From Caprella mutica (taxonomy: Eukaryota > Arthropoda > Malacostraca > Amphipoda > Caprellidae): a stretch of 64,000 nt of DNA. Under the pieces are notes generated by a model. That model was not told the origin of the DNA. It saw nothing but the letters and a program-made list of their open reading frames with translations, and made no database searches. The translations under genes and the position numbers were made by a program. This document shows, in pieces, positions 50,282 through 62,132 of the stretch (its first letter is position 1; every line of letters starts with the position of its first letter). The DNA lies in contig CANNZV010001476.1 in assembly GCA_947561585.1 (NCBI GenBank), positions 203,174 through 267,173 on the forward strand, written 5' to 3'.

Positions 50282-51044
50282 CTACTCCATTACATAGTCA
50301 GAAGCCTAGACAGGAGGTCTCCTCTGTCTCTGTGGTCGCACTGGTTCCACTTCCACAGTCACATTACCTTCACAATCATCCCCTTGTTTCTCAATTGGAT
50401 CATCCCCCAATATGAGGGATGACAGACACCCATCAACAGACACGTTGTTAGGAGAAGTAACATCTGTTATTACTCCTTTCCCCCAATGATATGTTCAACG
50501 AGCGTGCTGTTTGACTTCATCGCCGATGTTCACAAGATGAGCTTCTTCTTGACTTCTAGATGGGGCTATCAGGGAAGGATGTCTCCATTCGTACTTATAG
50601 ATGACCCTGTGGGGAACTGAACATTCCTATTGGTTTTCTCGTGGAGACATATTATACCAGAAAGTTTCTTGTATTGGGATAATATTTCCTCTTTCAGCTA
50701 TTGACTTTGTGGTTCTATGGTGTCTCTCAATAATGCCAATGCCCACAGCCCTACATGCAGCTTTAAAATAATCTACTCATGGCTTCCGATTAAAATGACA
50801 TTGCATTATCAATCGAAATTTCAGTCACAGACCCATGCTCCAAAAATACTTCCTCAAGCACCTTCACAAAACAATCAGCAGTTTCACGTTGAAACTCTTT
50901 CCAAACAGCAAATCGCCCCGGCCCACAGTCTATCATTGACAAAAAAGGCTTATGCCCAAAATGCGTCACATCAATTTCCAATCTCGACCAGTCAGTTTCA
51001 AAATTCAAATGCCCATGTTCGTGTTTAATAGGTACTGACTACAT
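50282..51044 (-). pseudogene. Ty3/gypsy-type pol 3' end, copy 2
   Basis: Duplicate of 12892-13654. The frame holding WSRLEIDVTHFG and ISIDNAM (50790-51008) remains open, but the methionine position of copy 1 is followed by a stop here and a further frame break precedes the third acidic residue. The terminal RPQRQRR and SDYVM region ends at a stop at 50282-50284, with changes such as CLDRR-type coding differences near it. Both copies share the early frameshift, so the gene was dead before the duplication. Confidence 0.75.
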
Positions 51045-51070
51045 CAATTAATTGACATCTATTACAACTT

Positions 51071-51114
51071 TCACTCACTCTCACTCACTCACTCTCTATA
51101 ACTCACTCACTCTC
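51071..51114. repeat. TCAC/TCTC microsatellite, copy 2
   Basis: As 13681-13720 with one extra tetranucleotide. Confidence 0.8.
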
Positions 51115-51713
51115 ATTTTATATTTATATAGTAAGGGCAGGTTTTTAGTGTTAGATTATCATATTGTATATTATTTATACAGATGAAAAAGTGCGCAGTC
51201 AATCATTTAAGAAGTTAATTGACTCTAATTAAATTTCTAGTTAAAAAAAATTCAAATCAATTAATTACCAAAAATGAAAGAATAAAAGCAGTTTATTTAA
51301 CTACATGTAAACTTTAAACAAGTAAATATCTTTTATTTCAAAGTGAAGTTCCAGCAGAATATAAACCATTGGTTAATTCTAAACAAACAAAATGTCTAAA
51401 CTAAATTCAAATGAAGCAATCTTTCAGTTTAAAATAAACATCGGTACGTTGCAAGTTAATTTATTTTGACGGGAGACTATAAAAACATTAGCGTCGTGAC
51501 GAAGGAGTTGGAATACCTTTTAACAGGACTCTATTTTTAGTTCGATGTTTTAGCAATTAATTGTATGAAAGTTTTTGGTTATCACAGCTAAATACATATA
51601 AAATTTATACATAAAAATGTTTAACTTATTTATTTTAATGATAAAAAATTGAAATGAAAAAATAGTTGATGTGCAAATACCATTGATTTATATCGATATT
51701 CAATGCAGTATTT

Positions 51714-53240
51714 AACAATTGAATTATAATTTTTATTCGTACAAGTAAGTGTTTTCAAAGAGGAATAAATCATAAAATATATAACTTATGTACGCGTTGC
51801 GTTAAAATATGAAGACTGAATATAATATATAATCATTTAATAACCTAATGTTACATTAGTAAACTGTTTTAAAATCATGACATATACACTTTCTCTAACT
51901 ATCCCTACCATTTAGTTAATTCTTTAAATACTACCAATGTTTTACTTCACTAAAACAAAAGATTCTTGTTACAGTAGAACTCCACTAAAATTAAATCCTG
52001 TATAGTGAATGTAGTGTTTATGAGTGGTGACCGGTCCTTCCGTGGAAAATTTTAAAGAAACTGCACGTAATAAATATAATGAGATATAAGAAGATTAGGT
52101 TAGCTGTACGGTTCAGGCCAGATTCGAAGTGACAAAATGTATACTTTGCTGTTTTTTAAAAAGTATACCATATTTTGCTAGAAGATATCATGTTTTGGGT
52201 GAAAGCTGTCGGTCGGCGAAAGTATGTAGAACCCTTATGAATAAGGAAGTAGCCTCTATATTGAATAAATAAATTTTCTTTAGTTTATCAAAAAGTGTGA
52301 CTGCTTGTTTTCAAAAACAGATAGCGATTCATGACGGACTAAAATAAAATTTGTTCACTATACGTATACAATATGGACCAAAAAAAAAAAAAACCAATTT
52401 AACAGCTCATGACTTTGGAATGGATCAAGCATGGCCTACTTAACTCTACGGTCCTACAGTCTGTTGTTCATTAAAAAAATTAGAACGGTAACTTTTCACA
52501 AATGAATTACTTTGTTCTTGCCGACATATTTCGAAAATTTATATACATTTATATATTAATTAAGTCTGATGTTAAATGTGCATTTTAAAGGTGAAAAATA
52601 ATATATTTTTAATTTAGAAGCTTCATATTCAAAACCTTATAACTATATTATGTAGGTACTCATATTTCCACATTCATTTATATATACAAGCTAAAAAGTC
52701 TCCTGCTTTGCCTTTGCTTGAAGTCTTTGACGGCCTCGTGCCGGATTTTATCCTAATATATTTCTGGTGATTGTTGAAATATATGTTGCAGATTGTACGG
52801 TTAATGAATTTGATGTAATCGGAATGATCATCGCAGATCAACGAAATAGCACATGTATAAGATTGCTTTACTTGTTCACCAGCTTTTCGAGTTACAGATT
52901 ATTCAGAGACAACATATAGTTAAGTAGGCAATGAATCAAGATATATTCATTCTTTTTGATGCATTATGTTTAGAAATGTAATTTTTGTCACTAGAAAATA
53001 AATGGTGTTAAATTGGTAATAATTTTCTTCTGATTGTGTTATGTTGAAAAAAGGGGTAAAAAAGTAAGCTGCATATAAGGGGTTTCCAAGTAAAAATTAT
53101 ACAAAAGCTTATACTGTTTATATTTTATAATTACAATAATATTGTAAATGATTTCTAAAAGTGTGAAAATTACCTAAATTTTAATGAAATTAACAAAAAT
53201 ATATGGATCTATTTGACATGATGACCCATATTTGAGACCA
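51714..53240. other. AT-rich stretch; one pogo-like end fragment
   Basis: CAGTAGAACTCCACTA at 51972 resembles a pogo/Tigger-type terminal repeat, but I find no matching second end. The rest (52060-53240) has poly-A at 52381-52394 and no convincing gene, splice pattern or RNA. Confidence 0.3.
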
Positions 53241-53566
53241 TGGCTTACTTAATATACACGGCCTGATTTGTTACATTTCTCTTCTTGAAATAGAAGGCAA
53301 GACTTTTTATTACATTTAATTATAAAGTGTATTATTTATTGAAAGCTTCAGTTAAGGTATTAAAACACATTATTATTTATGCATATTTTAAAAACTATAT
53401 AATTTCCCAATTAACCTAACTAAAACATAAAAAAGCAAGAAATTATTCAAATTGAAACAGTAAGGTGAACATTATTTTTAACTTGCAATTTAAAACAAAA
53501 TTCATTTTTAAACAAAGTAACTACCACAAAAACAACAGCATCATCCAATGATGTATTTCTACATTA

Positions 53567-53960
53567 TCACAACGATGTTCCAAGCGACACAGTCCGATTA
53601 TTCTTCTTCTCAAGTTTAATAGATCCTCTGACATTCAGCACCGTTTCCTTGAATTCTGTCGACAATTTCTCAACCTCTAAATCCTTATGTTGATCAATCT
53701 TCACATTGTCATCAATATCAAAGCCTTCTTGGACAAAACTGTTGATTTTAAAATCTAATCTGATGTATTTAGATCTTTTAATGACACCAGAAATCTTCCT
53801 CCGGTCATCTGATTCTATTGGCCAATGTGTCCATATCTGCGCTCTAGGGGATCACTTTAAAATCTGGCAGTTAGAACGAAGTTAAAACCATTCGATAGAA
53901 GATCTTGAATGAGTGCTGATGACATAGTAGTGTTGTTGCAGTGCATGACTAATTTGACAC
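53567..53960 (-). pseudogene. P-element-like transposase C-terminal remnant
   Basis: Frames on the minus strand join to give SSALIQDLLSNGFNFVLTAR, a stop, SDPLERRYG, then NQMTGGRFLVSLKDLNTSD, then after a frame change NSFVQEGFDIDDNVKIDQHK and a continuous stretch ending RTVSLGTSL and a stop at 53567-53569. The pattern of LTxRFQSDPLERRFG followed by QMxGGRFLV is what I know from P-type (THAP/P) transposases of insects and other animals. At least one stop and two frameshifts make it non-functional. A minus frame at 55189-55380, beyond the nested insertion, may be an upstream part but has no motif I recognise. Confidence 0.5.
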
Positions 53961-54075
53961 AACAATGTAAACTTTTCACTATTTTTAAATTTGGCATCGT
54001 CCTATTCCTTCATTCATTAAGAAAACACTCGCAGAAACTGTGGAACCAATATTGATATCATTTCTGTGGAACTAG

Positions 54076-55177
54076 GACAGAGTATCGAAAGACAAAGTAT
54101 CGAAAAACAAAATATCGAAAGACAAAGTTTCGAAAATTCAATCGAACTTATAATATTGGGGAATCGATCGAATAGAAAATTGATCGAATAGATAATTGAT
54201 CGAATGAAAAATTGATCAAATGGTGAAAATACATCAGTTATGCATAACAATTGAAGTATGAATTTTGTTTATTGACCGACAGTTGGGCCCAAGTCAATTG
54301 CATGGGTCCCGACAATTGGACTCGCCGAAACTTTAGCCGAAGACATTTGGAACGTGGCAGTTGGGCCTCAATACAATAGAGTCTATTACAATTGATCCCC
54401 AAGAAATTTGGGCCCAGGGCCACTATTGATCACATTAATAAAATGGTTAGAGCAGACACTATAGAGAAGCTTTACTTCGTTATTACAGTAGAAAATTAAG
54501 TTGATACCATAGACTCTGATAAAAGTGGACTCGGTTACAACCCGGAAAATTAAGATATTTTCTTTCTATAAGAGAACACTGCATACTTATTCATACATAA
54601 TATTTAATCTTTACTTAATGCTTCATTAAGGTTTATTTCGTCGATATGAAGGCCATTAAGAAAAAATAGACAAAATCCTCATTTCAAACCATGTGTGTGG
54701 AGTTTCAACCGTGTCATGGAAGATCTGCCTCGTACCACAAACGTAATTGAAGAGTGGTACAGATCGAGCGATGCACAACACAACTCAATATCGTCACTTT
54801 ACTATAATTGATTTAGAGCAAGATTAGACAGCAAGATTACGTTTAAATATATTTATACGTACAAATACTGAAAATCAAGATTGCACAAAAAGTGAAGAAT
54901 GTTGTAACAGTTTTTTTTATGTGTTCAATTATCTTAAGCCCAAAAATTATTATCTTGGTGTCCAATTATTCTGGGCCTTAATGTTTCGGTGTGCTCATTT
55001 TATCTTTCTTGAACCAGGCTAGGGAGGCACGGCCTCAACTTTTTTATACATTTTTCTTTCTATGTTAAATGTCCTTCAATTTTTGTCTTTCTATACTTTC
55101 ATTTTCTGTATTTTTTCTTTCTTTACTATATCATTATATACTTTGTCTTTCGATACTTTGTCTTTCGATACTCTGTC
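54076..55177. mobile_element. 1.1 kb MULE-like element with tandem-repeat TIRs, nested
   Basis: GACAGAGTATCGAAAGACAA at the left and its exact complement ending GATACTCTGTC at the right extend at least 28 bp. Both ends are built of short tandem motifs: GTATCGAAAGACAAA repeated about four times on the left, CTTTGTCTTTCGATA on the right, and TTGATCGAATAGAAAA repeats further in. Nearer the middle are GGGCCCAAG/GGGCCCAGGG and CAATTGGAC/GTCCAATTATT inverted motifs. It carries a MULE transposase remnant. No clear target duplication. Confidence 0.65.
54713..54844 (+). pseudogene. MULE transposase C-terminal remnant
   Basis: The plus-strand frame reads EDLPRTTNVIEEWYRSSDA, then QHNSISSLYYN, a stop, and FRARLDSKITF. 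The LPRTTNxxEGWH-type motif followed by H.SI..L is characteristic of the end of MULE-domain transposases found near FLYWCH or SWIM-type genes in arthropods. The catalytic core upstream is not recognisable. It is a fossil about 45 codons long inside the TIR element. Family assignment is from memory of the motif. Confidence 0.5.
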
Positions 55178-55549
55178 TGCACACCCCTTTCTGTTGATAA
55201 ATTTAATCCATATCTCTTGTAAGCTTTCATCTTATGGCAGCTCAAGAACTGGTCGACTATCATGACCTGTGAAATGGTGAAGCATTTCAGACAAGTGCAT
55301 TTATTGATCATTTGCTGTATTTTAATTATTTCATCCAATGTTGTTCCAATTTTCATCATGTAAATAAAATCAATTTTCACACCTTAAGTCAATTGAAACG
55401 GAATCTAATATACGCAAGTCAATATGTGATCCTTAATTAATACTGTATAATAAAAAGCGTTGCCTTCTATTTCAAGAAGAGAAATGTAACAAATCAGGCC
55501 GTGTATATATTAAGTAAGCCAAGTTGCGACACATTTTTCGCACCTTGCC

Positions 55550-56015
55550 CTCATCGAATTCAGGTCTCTTTTGATTAACTCAAGATTATTCTTAAAGACT
55601 TCTTCTCACACGTGATTCTATTGTTCATGCCATCCAAACTATTAAATAAATAGACTTTATTCGTCAAAAATCCCTACAAAAATAAAATTACAAGCTATGA
55701 GATTTGAGATTCTGGGAGGCCATTCAATGTTACGTATGTCCAATTGCAATTATTCTGCGACCGAAAACTACTTGCAAAAAATTTTCCACAACGATGATCC
55801 TGTGTTCAGCCACCAGATTTAATTAAAGTGCTATTCTCATAAAAAAAATCTTAAGTTTCAGGATAATTTCTTTATTCAAAAGTTCATAAATATTTTTCCA
55901 TCATAAAAAATGTGTGCAACAAAACAAATAACAATAATTATAAGCTTTTGTATCATTTTTACCTGAAAAAAGTTTTGGGTACTTTTCTGTTATCTCCCCG
56001 CATATTCTAATTACA
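55550..56015. repeat. Dispersed repeat R1, copy 2
   Basis: Matches 15067-15535, starting CTCATCGAATTCAGG. A weak inverted similarity to its end (TTTTGGGTAC..CTGTTATCTCC) appears at about 56405-56500, which hints that R1 is one end of a larger foldback. Confidence 0.7.
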
Positions 56016-56196
56016 ACTTTTTATTTAAATTTCGATTTTTTTCATGTATTGTGGTTACTGATTAAACTACTCAGTTATTTCTATTCTCTCAATGTTCATT
56101 TAAGAAAAGATATGGATAAAATATACACTCATTCGAAAGACACTTTTATCACCCGTCACTTCTTTTTTTTTAATGAAACAAATATATTTAAGAAAG

Positions 56197-56264
56197 TAAT
56201 GGGGTTTGTTGTATCCGCAAGTTTGTTGTACTGCACACTTCATGATTGTTTAATGACCAGGGAC
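56197..56264 (-). repeat. 72-bp dispersed repeat S, copy 3 (inverted)
   Basis: Reverse complement of the repeat at 19727 and 20211, recognisable by TTGTACTGCACACTTCATGA and GTTTAATGACC. From 56265 to 57236 I see only AT-rich sequence and no gene. Confidence 0.65.
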
Positions 56265-57236
56265 GCCCAACGATACACAATTATCTATCACATTTGGTGA
56301 TAATACATTTCAGCTTTCAGATGTTGCTGAATTTAACCACTAACATATTTGTAAAAAGACATGTGTCAATAATTATTTTCTTTAATAATTTTGTTTCGTA
56401 AAATCTGTATCCACAATACAAGGATTTTTTTTTAAATCAAAATAGAAGTTAGGAGGAGATAACAGGACAGCGGTAGTACCCAGTTTTGCGCAAAAAGCCT
56501 TTTTACCACTGTTTTTCAACATAACGTTATGAGAAGAAAAATGTTAAAAATTTAACGACATTTGCTAGAGTGTAGAAGAACACTTTTCTGAACATAATGT
56601 AACAAAAAGACTTACAATATCTTGATTTATTCCAAAGTTATAAGCAGTTGAATCGGGTTTCGTGGTCCATTATACTTTAGAGTGTAGAATGTAGGTAGAC
56701 TCAACACTCTATACAGTCTACAGTATTATTTCTAACCAATCAAAATATGAATACAAAATAGAATAGAATAAAGGATCACGTAACAATTGTTTTATTTCAT
56801 AATATTACAGCAATTACTTTCCAAGCTTAAAAGATCATTAATTAGTAATTTAAATTACAACTAATTATGATTTGTACACTGTTTTGTAACAGTTTATTTA
56901 AATATTTCGTTATAGCATTTATTGATAAGTCTCTCGAACTATACAATACTAAACATACACTTCCTCTTTTTTAGTTAATGTCATAGTTAAATAATATATT
57001 AACTAATTCATCAATAGCACATTTACTATTTCCTTCAATTTCCGTTCAATATCAAAGGAGTAAGAGTAAGCTACGTTATTTCGATCATTACACAATTCTG
57101 TACTTTCGATACATATGATATTAATATACGGACAGTGAGATAAAAAGTGTCACATGTGTGGTGTTTGCTTTATTGGCTTAATATTCTTCAAGTAAAGAAA
57201 ATTATTACAATTTAGGAATTCACCTTTGAATGTACT

Positions 57237-57957
57237 TTACGGGAATATACGTAACTGCACGGGAATATGTAACTGCACAAAAATACGTAACTGCAGAGAA
57301 TACGTAACTGTAAAGAAATACGTAACTGTACATGAATAACTGCTGCACGTAACTAACTTGTCTTTCCAGAAAGAGTAAAAAAAGTTGGTACGAAATTAAA
57401 ATCGCCATAACAAAAACTATCGTATCTTCGTTTGGTTTTCTTTTGGCTAATGCAGATTCTTACCACCTATAATCATATTTTCATATAAAAAAGGTTTTCT
57501 ACGAGGTGTTAATAAGTAGAGAAGGTGTTGAAAAAAGCTCGTGCGCGATATATGTAATTGTTATGGGATATACAAAATAGGTTTATTTACCAATTATATT
57601 TATAGTTATAATAGAGACTCAATTGCATATTATGAATATTTAAAATAAAGACTTGTTCACGAAAAATAACAATTATCCCCCATTATTCTCAACACATTTT
57701 TGTGCCCGTTTTCTGCCTGCTTTCATTGATCTGTGATCACATCAGAATTAGATTTCTAGAAACACATACCATATGTTATTCATTCCTTTAATTGATTCAG
57801 ATTATCCGGTAGGGAAGGGACATACCTTATTTTACAAATATGTGAAATAACTTCACAAGAAGCACTTTAACCAGTTAAATCTGGGCTCCTTGGCATGACC
57901 GTTGGAAATTAATTACTCGATATTCATAAACTTCCTCTGACGTTATTTGACAAGTGT
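57237..57957 (-). mobile_element. Repeat R2, copy 2: mariner/Tc1-type transposon 3' portion
   Basis: Near-identical to 16214-16881, by eye about 95% over most of its length. One replaced stretch is near 57490-57545. The tandem ACGTAACTG-type repeat at its low end has more units here (57240-57335). Confidence 0.65.
57673..57897 (-). pseudogene. Mariner/Tc1-type transposase C-terminus, copy 2
   Basis: Counterpart of 16604-16828, ending in the same SMKAGRKRAQKCVENNGG and stop. The shared stop codons show it was already dead in the common ancestor of the copies. Confidence 0.5.
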
Positions 57958-58427
57958 TCTTTGTACTGGGGTATCATCCTGCATCCACCATACAAAATTC
58001 AGAGTTTTTAATAAATACTTCATAGTTCAAGAATTATCAGCTGATTCAACATAGGGTTCTTAAAATCATGCTTATTTTTGGAAGTAAAACCTACTTTTTT
58101 GACGAGCAAGGTTTGAAATAAGTTCGCGCAGGAGCGATTTCACCACTTCTACTTATGATCACCCTGTAGAAAAACTATTAGGAATATAAAAATAAACGAA
58201 AAATATGGTTATAGTGGGTAAAAATCTGCATTAGCCAAAAATTTTTTGTTGCAATTATGTCGATTTTAATTCCGTTCCCGCTTTTTTGACTCTTAATGTA
58301 TTTTGAATACAATTTATTCTAGACTTTTGAAGCCAAGTGTTTATCGTCTCCAAAGCAACCACAGTTAATGGGGCCAATGTGGGCACTAGGTGCCATTTAA
58401 GCCCGTAATCTGATGACAAATCATATT

Positions 58428-58801
58428 GGTACTGTGTGGTTATTTGCAAAATGGGCCAACGTGGTGACAGCATGGGCTACTAATGTTGAAACCATCTTGG
58501 CCCAAGATGTTGTCGTGGTTGATGGGGCCAAAGTCGTAAAAGAACTGGCGAGCTGTATTGAAATCAACTTGGTACTAGGTGGTTTCCATGTGACATATGA
58601 CACTACCACATAGGTACTGTGTGGTCATTTACAAACTGGGCCCACATGGTGACAGCATGGGCTACTAATGTTGAAACCATCTTGGTATAAGATGATGCCG
58701 AGGATGATGGGGCCAGGGTCGAAAAAGCACTGGCAACCAATATTGATATTACTTTAGTACTAGGTGGTTTCCATGTGCTAAATATGGCACTACCATATTG
58801 G
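58428..58801. repeat. ~185-bp tandem repeat, two copies
   Basis: The unit from GGTACTGTGTGGT recurs at 58613 (period ~185 bp), with shared blocks GGTGACAGCATGGGCTACTA and CTAGGTGGTTTCCATGTG. Part of a further unit precedes it (GGCACTAGGTGCCAT near 58382) and the edge CATATTGGACC follows. The copies are clearly diverged. Both strands are open within units, but 185 is not a multiple of three and frames break between units, so coding is unlikely. A faint inverted relative may lie at 60660-60870. Confidence 0.7.
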
Positions 58802-61255
58802 ACCCATCTGGTCACAATATATAAATCATAAGGTTTAATAAATTACTTTTGAAGCCTTGAATAGATTAATAATAGAGCATTGTTATTAATAAAATGAATA
58901 TCAAATTTAGTAAGACAAATAAAAATCATCTTCTAGATTTTCATTTATTTATTCGTAGATCGTTACAACAGAAGAGTAGAATGAACTTAAAAAACCTATC
59001 CATTAAAAAGGTGATTCAACAGTAACATTAAACAATACATCTAGCTTTGTATCATAAGTATAAAGAGTTATTATAATATAGTATAGAATAGTTATATATG
59101 ATATTACAACTAACATGACTATAATAAAAAGCTGACTACCTATAACTCTGAGATTAAAACAAAACTTATTATATTATCTATGGAAATCGACTCAATCGAA
59201 TTACATAGCTAAGAAAAACAAGCATACAATAATTCAGTGAGAGGTCTAATAATTTACATCCTTGGCTATGGGTTGGTCCACTTTCTGTTGTGCCTATCTC
59301 TCCTTCCGTTATTGCAGTAACTGCCTTGTCTATACCTCTCAAAATTTGAAGCTTTTTTTATGGCGATATGGCTCTACCCTGAAAATGAAAATATTAATTA
59401 CTTAATCAATTCTCAATATCACTTGCAGAGTTCCGTAGCTGCATTTATTTCAGTTATATTAATTACCTATATTTAAATATTTACTATATTTGCAAGCAAA
59501 TTTTGTAATTATCAGAAATGAACAAAAGTACGTGTATCCAAATTTGTAGTAACTAACATGGTTATTTCTGTAACTATTTTTAAATTAAATTATAGGTGCC
59601 TACATACCTAGATAGTGGAATTATATACTTTCAGAAATCGAATCGCATTTCAAATTTAAATTATTATATTTAAAGAGAAATTTAAATTAATATTTCATGT
59701 CCGAGTTATCGGACGTTTTCACGTTTTCGATCAAGTTTGAAAAATTATTATCATTTAATCTTCAAGTTGCTGTAGTACTTTATTTCTATAAAGATCGAGA
59801 AAAAGTGACACCGTAAGATAAATTATTAATAACTCGAAAATTACCCTAGGTACATATATTTAGCCATAGGCTGAAGAAAATATTATTCAACTCGGTACCT
59901 AATTAGGTACTGCACCTATAGAAGCAGGCAATAACTATATCGAATACACTATATAAAATAACTTTAAAATATAAATAAGTATATTTTAAAAACTTCAACT
60001 CACCATTTTATAACTTTAAATAGGCCGCAGAGTGCAGTCTTGAAGAATTTTCTTAATTAATTAAGGGAATTAAAAAAACTAATACCTCCTCCAACGAAAA
60101 GCACTGACAAACTACCTGAATTTTAAAATTTCACTATGTATGTATAACCGAAAATACAAAGCAGGCTCATACCGGAAACAAATATGTATGTTCACTTGTT
60201 CACTTTAGGATTGCATATTATCCTCTATTCGTAATTTATCATATAAATATTTTGAAAATGTATTAAGTTTGTCACAAATAGCTAACAGTAGCTAATTAAA
60301 AAAATAGACAAGCTTCATAGAAACTAGCATCTGGCAACCACGCAATAAAATCACTCAGTGCCACTCACCCTTAGTCACCATTTTACACATTCATATAGCT
60401 TATTTACCTATATTTTATATTAATATTGTGTTAATTAAAAACTATAAATTTTAAACCTTGAAACTAAAACTTTAACTCTTTATCGTTCCTGTGATCATCT
60501 TCGTCTAGTCACTTAAACTTAGTATTAAAAAAATATTTTTGCTGAAAGATTAATAATTTAATATTAATTTGAAGACATTTTATAAATTGCGATTGATTGA
60601 ATCCTTCCTATTCCAGGAAATGGTCTTTCCAATATGTTAATAAAGCTTCCGCCATATAATGTTGATAGGCTATACAGTAATCAGGTTGGGCCAATATGAC
60701 AATTCAATGGGATGGATTTGCAACATTGAACCTACCTTCTCACAAGGTAACATTCCATGATAATGGAAAACCACATTATCCCCATGTAATTTCTAGGCTA
60801 CTTTTCAGTCTGCCATCTCTTGCCCATCTAAACATCTAGTGCCCATGTTGGCACAATGTTTCATGGTTGCTTGGGAGCTGGTTGCTGTTATTCATTTACG
60901 TGATTTACTCGAACATTAGAAGATTAGAAGATTAAACTGTTGACCAAGAAGATTAAATTGACGATGAAAATCGATTCGAAAGCCACCACGTGTTTTTATT
61001 GAATTATTTATTTGCAATAGCAAGCCAAATTTGTATTCTTGAGCATTAATAGGAATAGTCCGGTCATATAAGGGAATGAATCCAATCGTTAAATATAGCT
61101 ATTTGTAAAGCTATTTAAGCAGCAGATATTAAACTATAGATATCATTGATGTTCAGTTAATTTGATGGATTTGCGTTCTATATTTCTATATTGGATTTTA
61201 ATATCATTTGGAGAAGTTCGTAGGATAATTTTTGAGAGCCAGTGGATAATTATTC
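58802..61255. other. AT-rich stretch; possible third M1-like MITE
   Basis: At 59702-59846, GAGTTATCGGACGTTTTCAC..TTTTCGATC faces GATCGAGAAAAAGTGACACC..AATAACTC, a layout like the M1 MITEs but more diverged. Nothing else is identifiable apart from a possible weak exon on the minus strand at about 59266-59373, which I do not call. Confidence 0.3.
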
Positions 61256-62036
61256 TATTTATTGCAATATTTCGCTTTGTACTTAGAGCATCTTCAGGCG
61301 TATTGTACAGTCACTGTAATTGAGATAAATATATACATTAAAAACTACAAATTTATTTATATACAAAATTTAAAATGCAGTTTCTGATATTTTTCTTTAT
61401 TTATCATGCAATTAAATCTAAACTTGAGTATTTAAAATAAAGAGTTTATTAAGAGTTGTTAAAATTAGTTGTATACTGTGTCACCTATTGGGAATCTATG
61501 TGCTAAGAATAATCAAAACAAGAAAACACACACACACACACACTAAGATCATTACACTGAAAAAGTTAAAAATCGATGGGACATAACTTTAGCTATGACT
61601 GTACTAGTAGAAATGGTTAAAAATAAGGATGTGATTTAACTGTAGACATGCGTTTGTAGTTTTGGAAGGTATCTTTTAAGGCACAGCTGAATGAATACTA
61701 TTAAATTTAAATGGGCTAGTTGACAAGGGATTTTGAGTGCTACTTATGTTAAAAAAATAAGATTCTTGTTATTTACATATATACAAAATTATTAAAATAT
61801 TTGGAGGACTCTGACTTCTCCTTCTCGCTGGTTATTTATTGATGGATTGCGTTGTTTGATGATGAGGGCTTTTGCAACGGTGAGTTCTTCTTTTTTGTCT
61901 CTTTTCTTACTATTGCTGTGTCGTTGAGGATTTTTTTCGTGGTTATTTTATGGTTGTGCTCATTTCTATTGTGTTGTTGGATTGATCCGTTTTGCGTGTG
62001 GTTGCGAAGTCTGTCTTTTAGGGGGCACTCAGACAC
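61256..62036 (-). mobile_element. Penelope-like element 3' fragment
   Basis: The minus strand carries a GIY-YIG-type C-terminal domain remnant (61792-62036), then ~480 bp of AT-rich sequence including an AC microsatellite (about 61524-61541), then CCTGAAGATGCTC..AAGCGAAATATTGCAATAA (61256-61310). A CTGAAGATG..GCGAAA motif after the domain is a habit of Penelope-like elements as I recall them. No reverse transcriptase is seen upstream. Confidence 0.45.
61792..62036 (-). pseudogene. Penelope-like GIY-YIG domain C-terminal fragment
   Basis: Frame 62036-61880 reads CPLKDRLRNHTQNGSIQQHN then KKILNDTAIVRKETKK. After one frame change it continues ELTVAKALIIKQRNPSINNQ and REGEVRVLQIF to a stop at 61792-61794. 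The end pattern (LT..H...GSI..H....H.......L...T.I......L.I.EAL.IK...P.IN.Q) is the C-terminus of GIY-YIG-bearing Penelope-like retroelements and related ORFs. The catalytic GIY and YIG segment lies upstream and is missing. It is a truncated, frameshifted copy. Confidence 0.6.
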
Positions 62037-62132
62037 AGTATACAGATATATGTAGATATATGCTTGAAGGTATATTGATGGAAAAAAATTTCATAAAAAT
62101 AAATTCTTCTTAATTATAAATATACCTTTATA

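Larger units (their letters stand above)
44352..51713 (+). repeat. Segmental duplication, copy 2
   Basis: Matches 6656-14340 in order and direction. It carries the ~600-bp unit deletion, about 330 extra bp of minisatellite and many small indels. It ends at TGCAGTATTTAACAATTGAA, after which no similarity to copy 1 remains until R1 at 55550. Confidence 0.9.
53241..55521. mobile_element. 2.28 kb element with ~73-bp terminal inverted repeats, P-like
   Basis: The left end (53241-53314), TGGCTTACTTAATATACACG then GCCTGATTTGTTACATTTCT, is matched by the complement of 55447-55521 with a 2-bp gap and only a few mismatches. Inside, on the minus strand, is a degraded P-like transposase C-terminus. A second element (54076-55177) is nested within, so the original was about 1.18 kb. 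An 8-bp target duplication typical of P elements was not found by eye. Confidence 0.75.

Noticed and set aside
59266..59373. Possible terminal coding exon on the minus strand ending RDRHNRKWTNP and a stop
   Set aside because: The best acceptor (TTTTCAG|GG) would put a TAG in this frame at once. A weaker acceptor is needed, and I know no family with this tail. RNA evidence would be needed.
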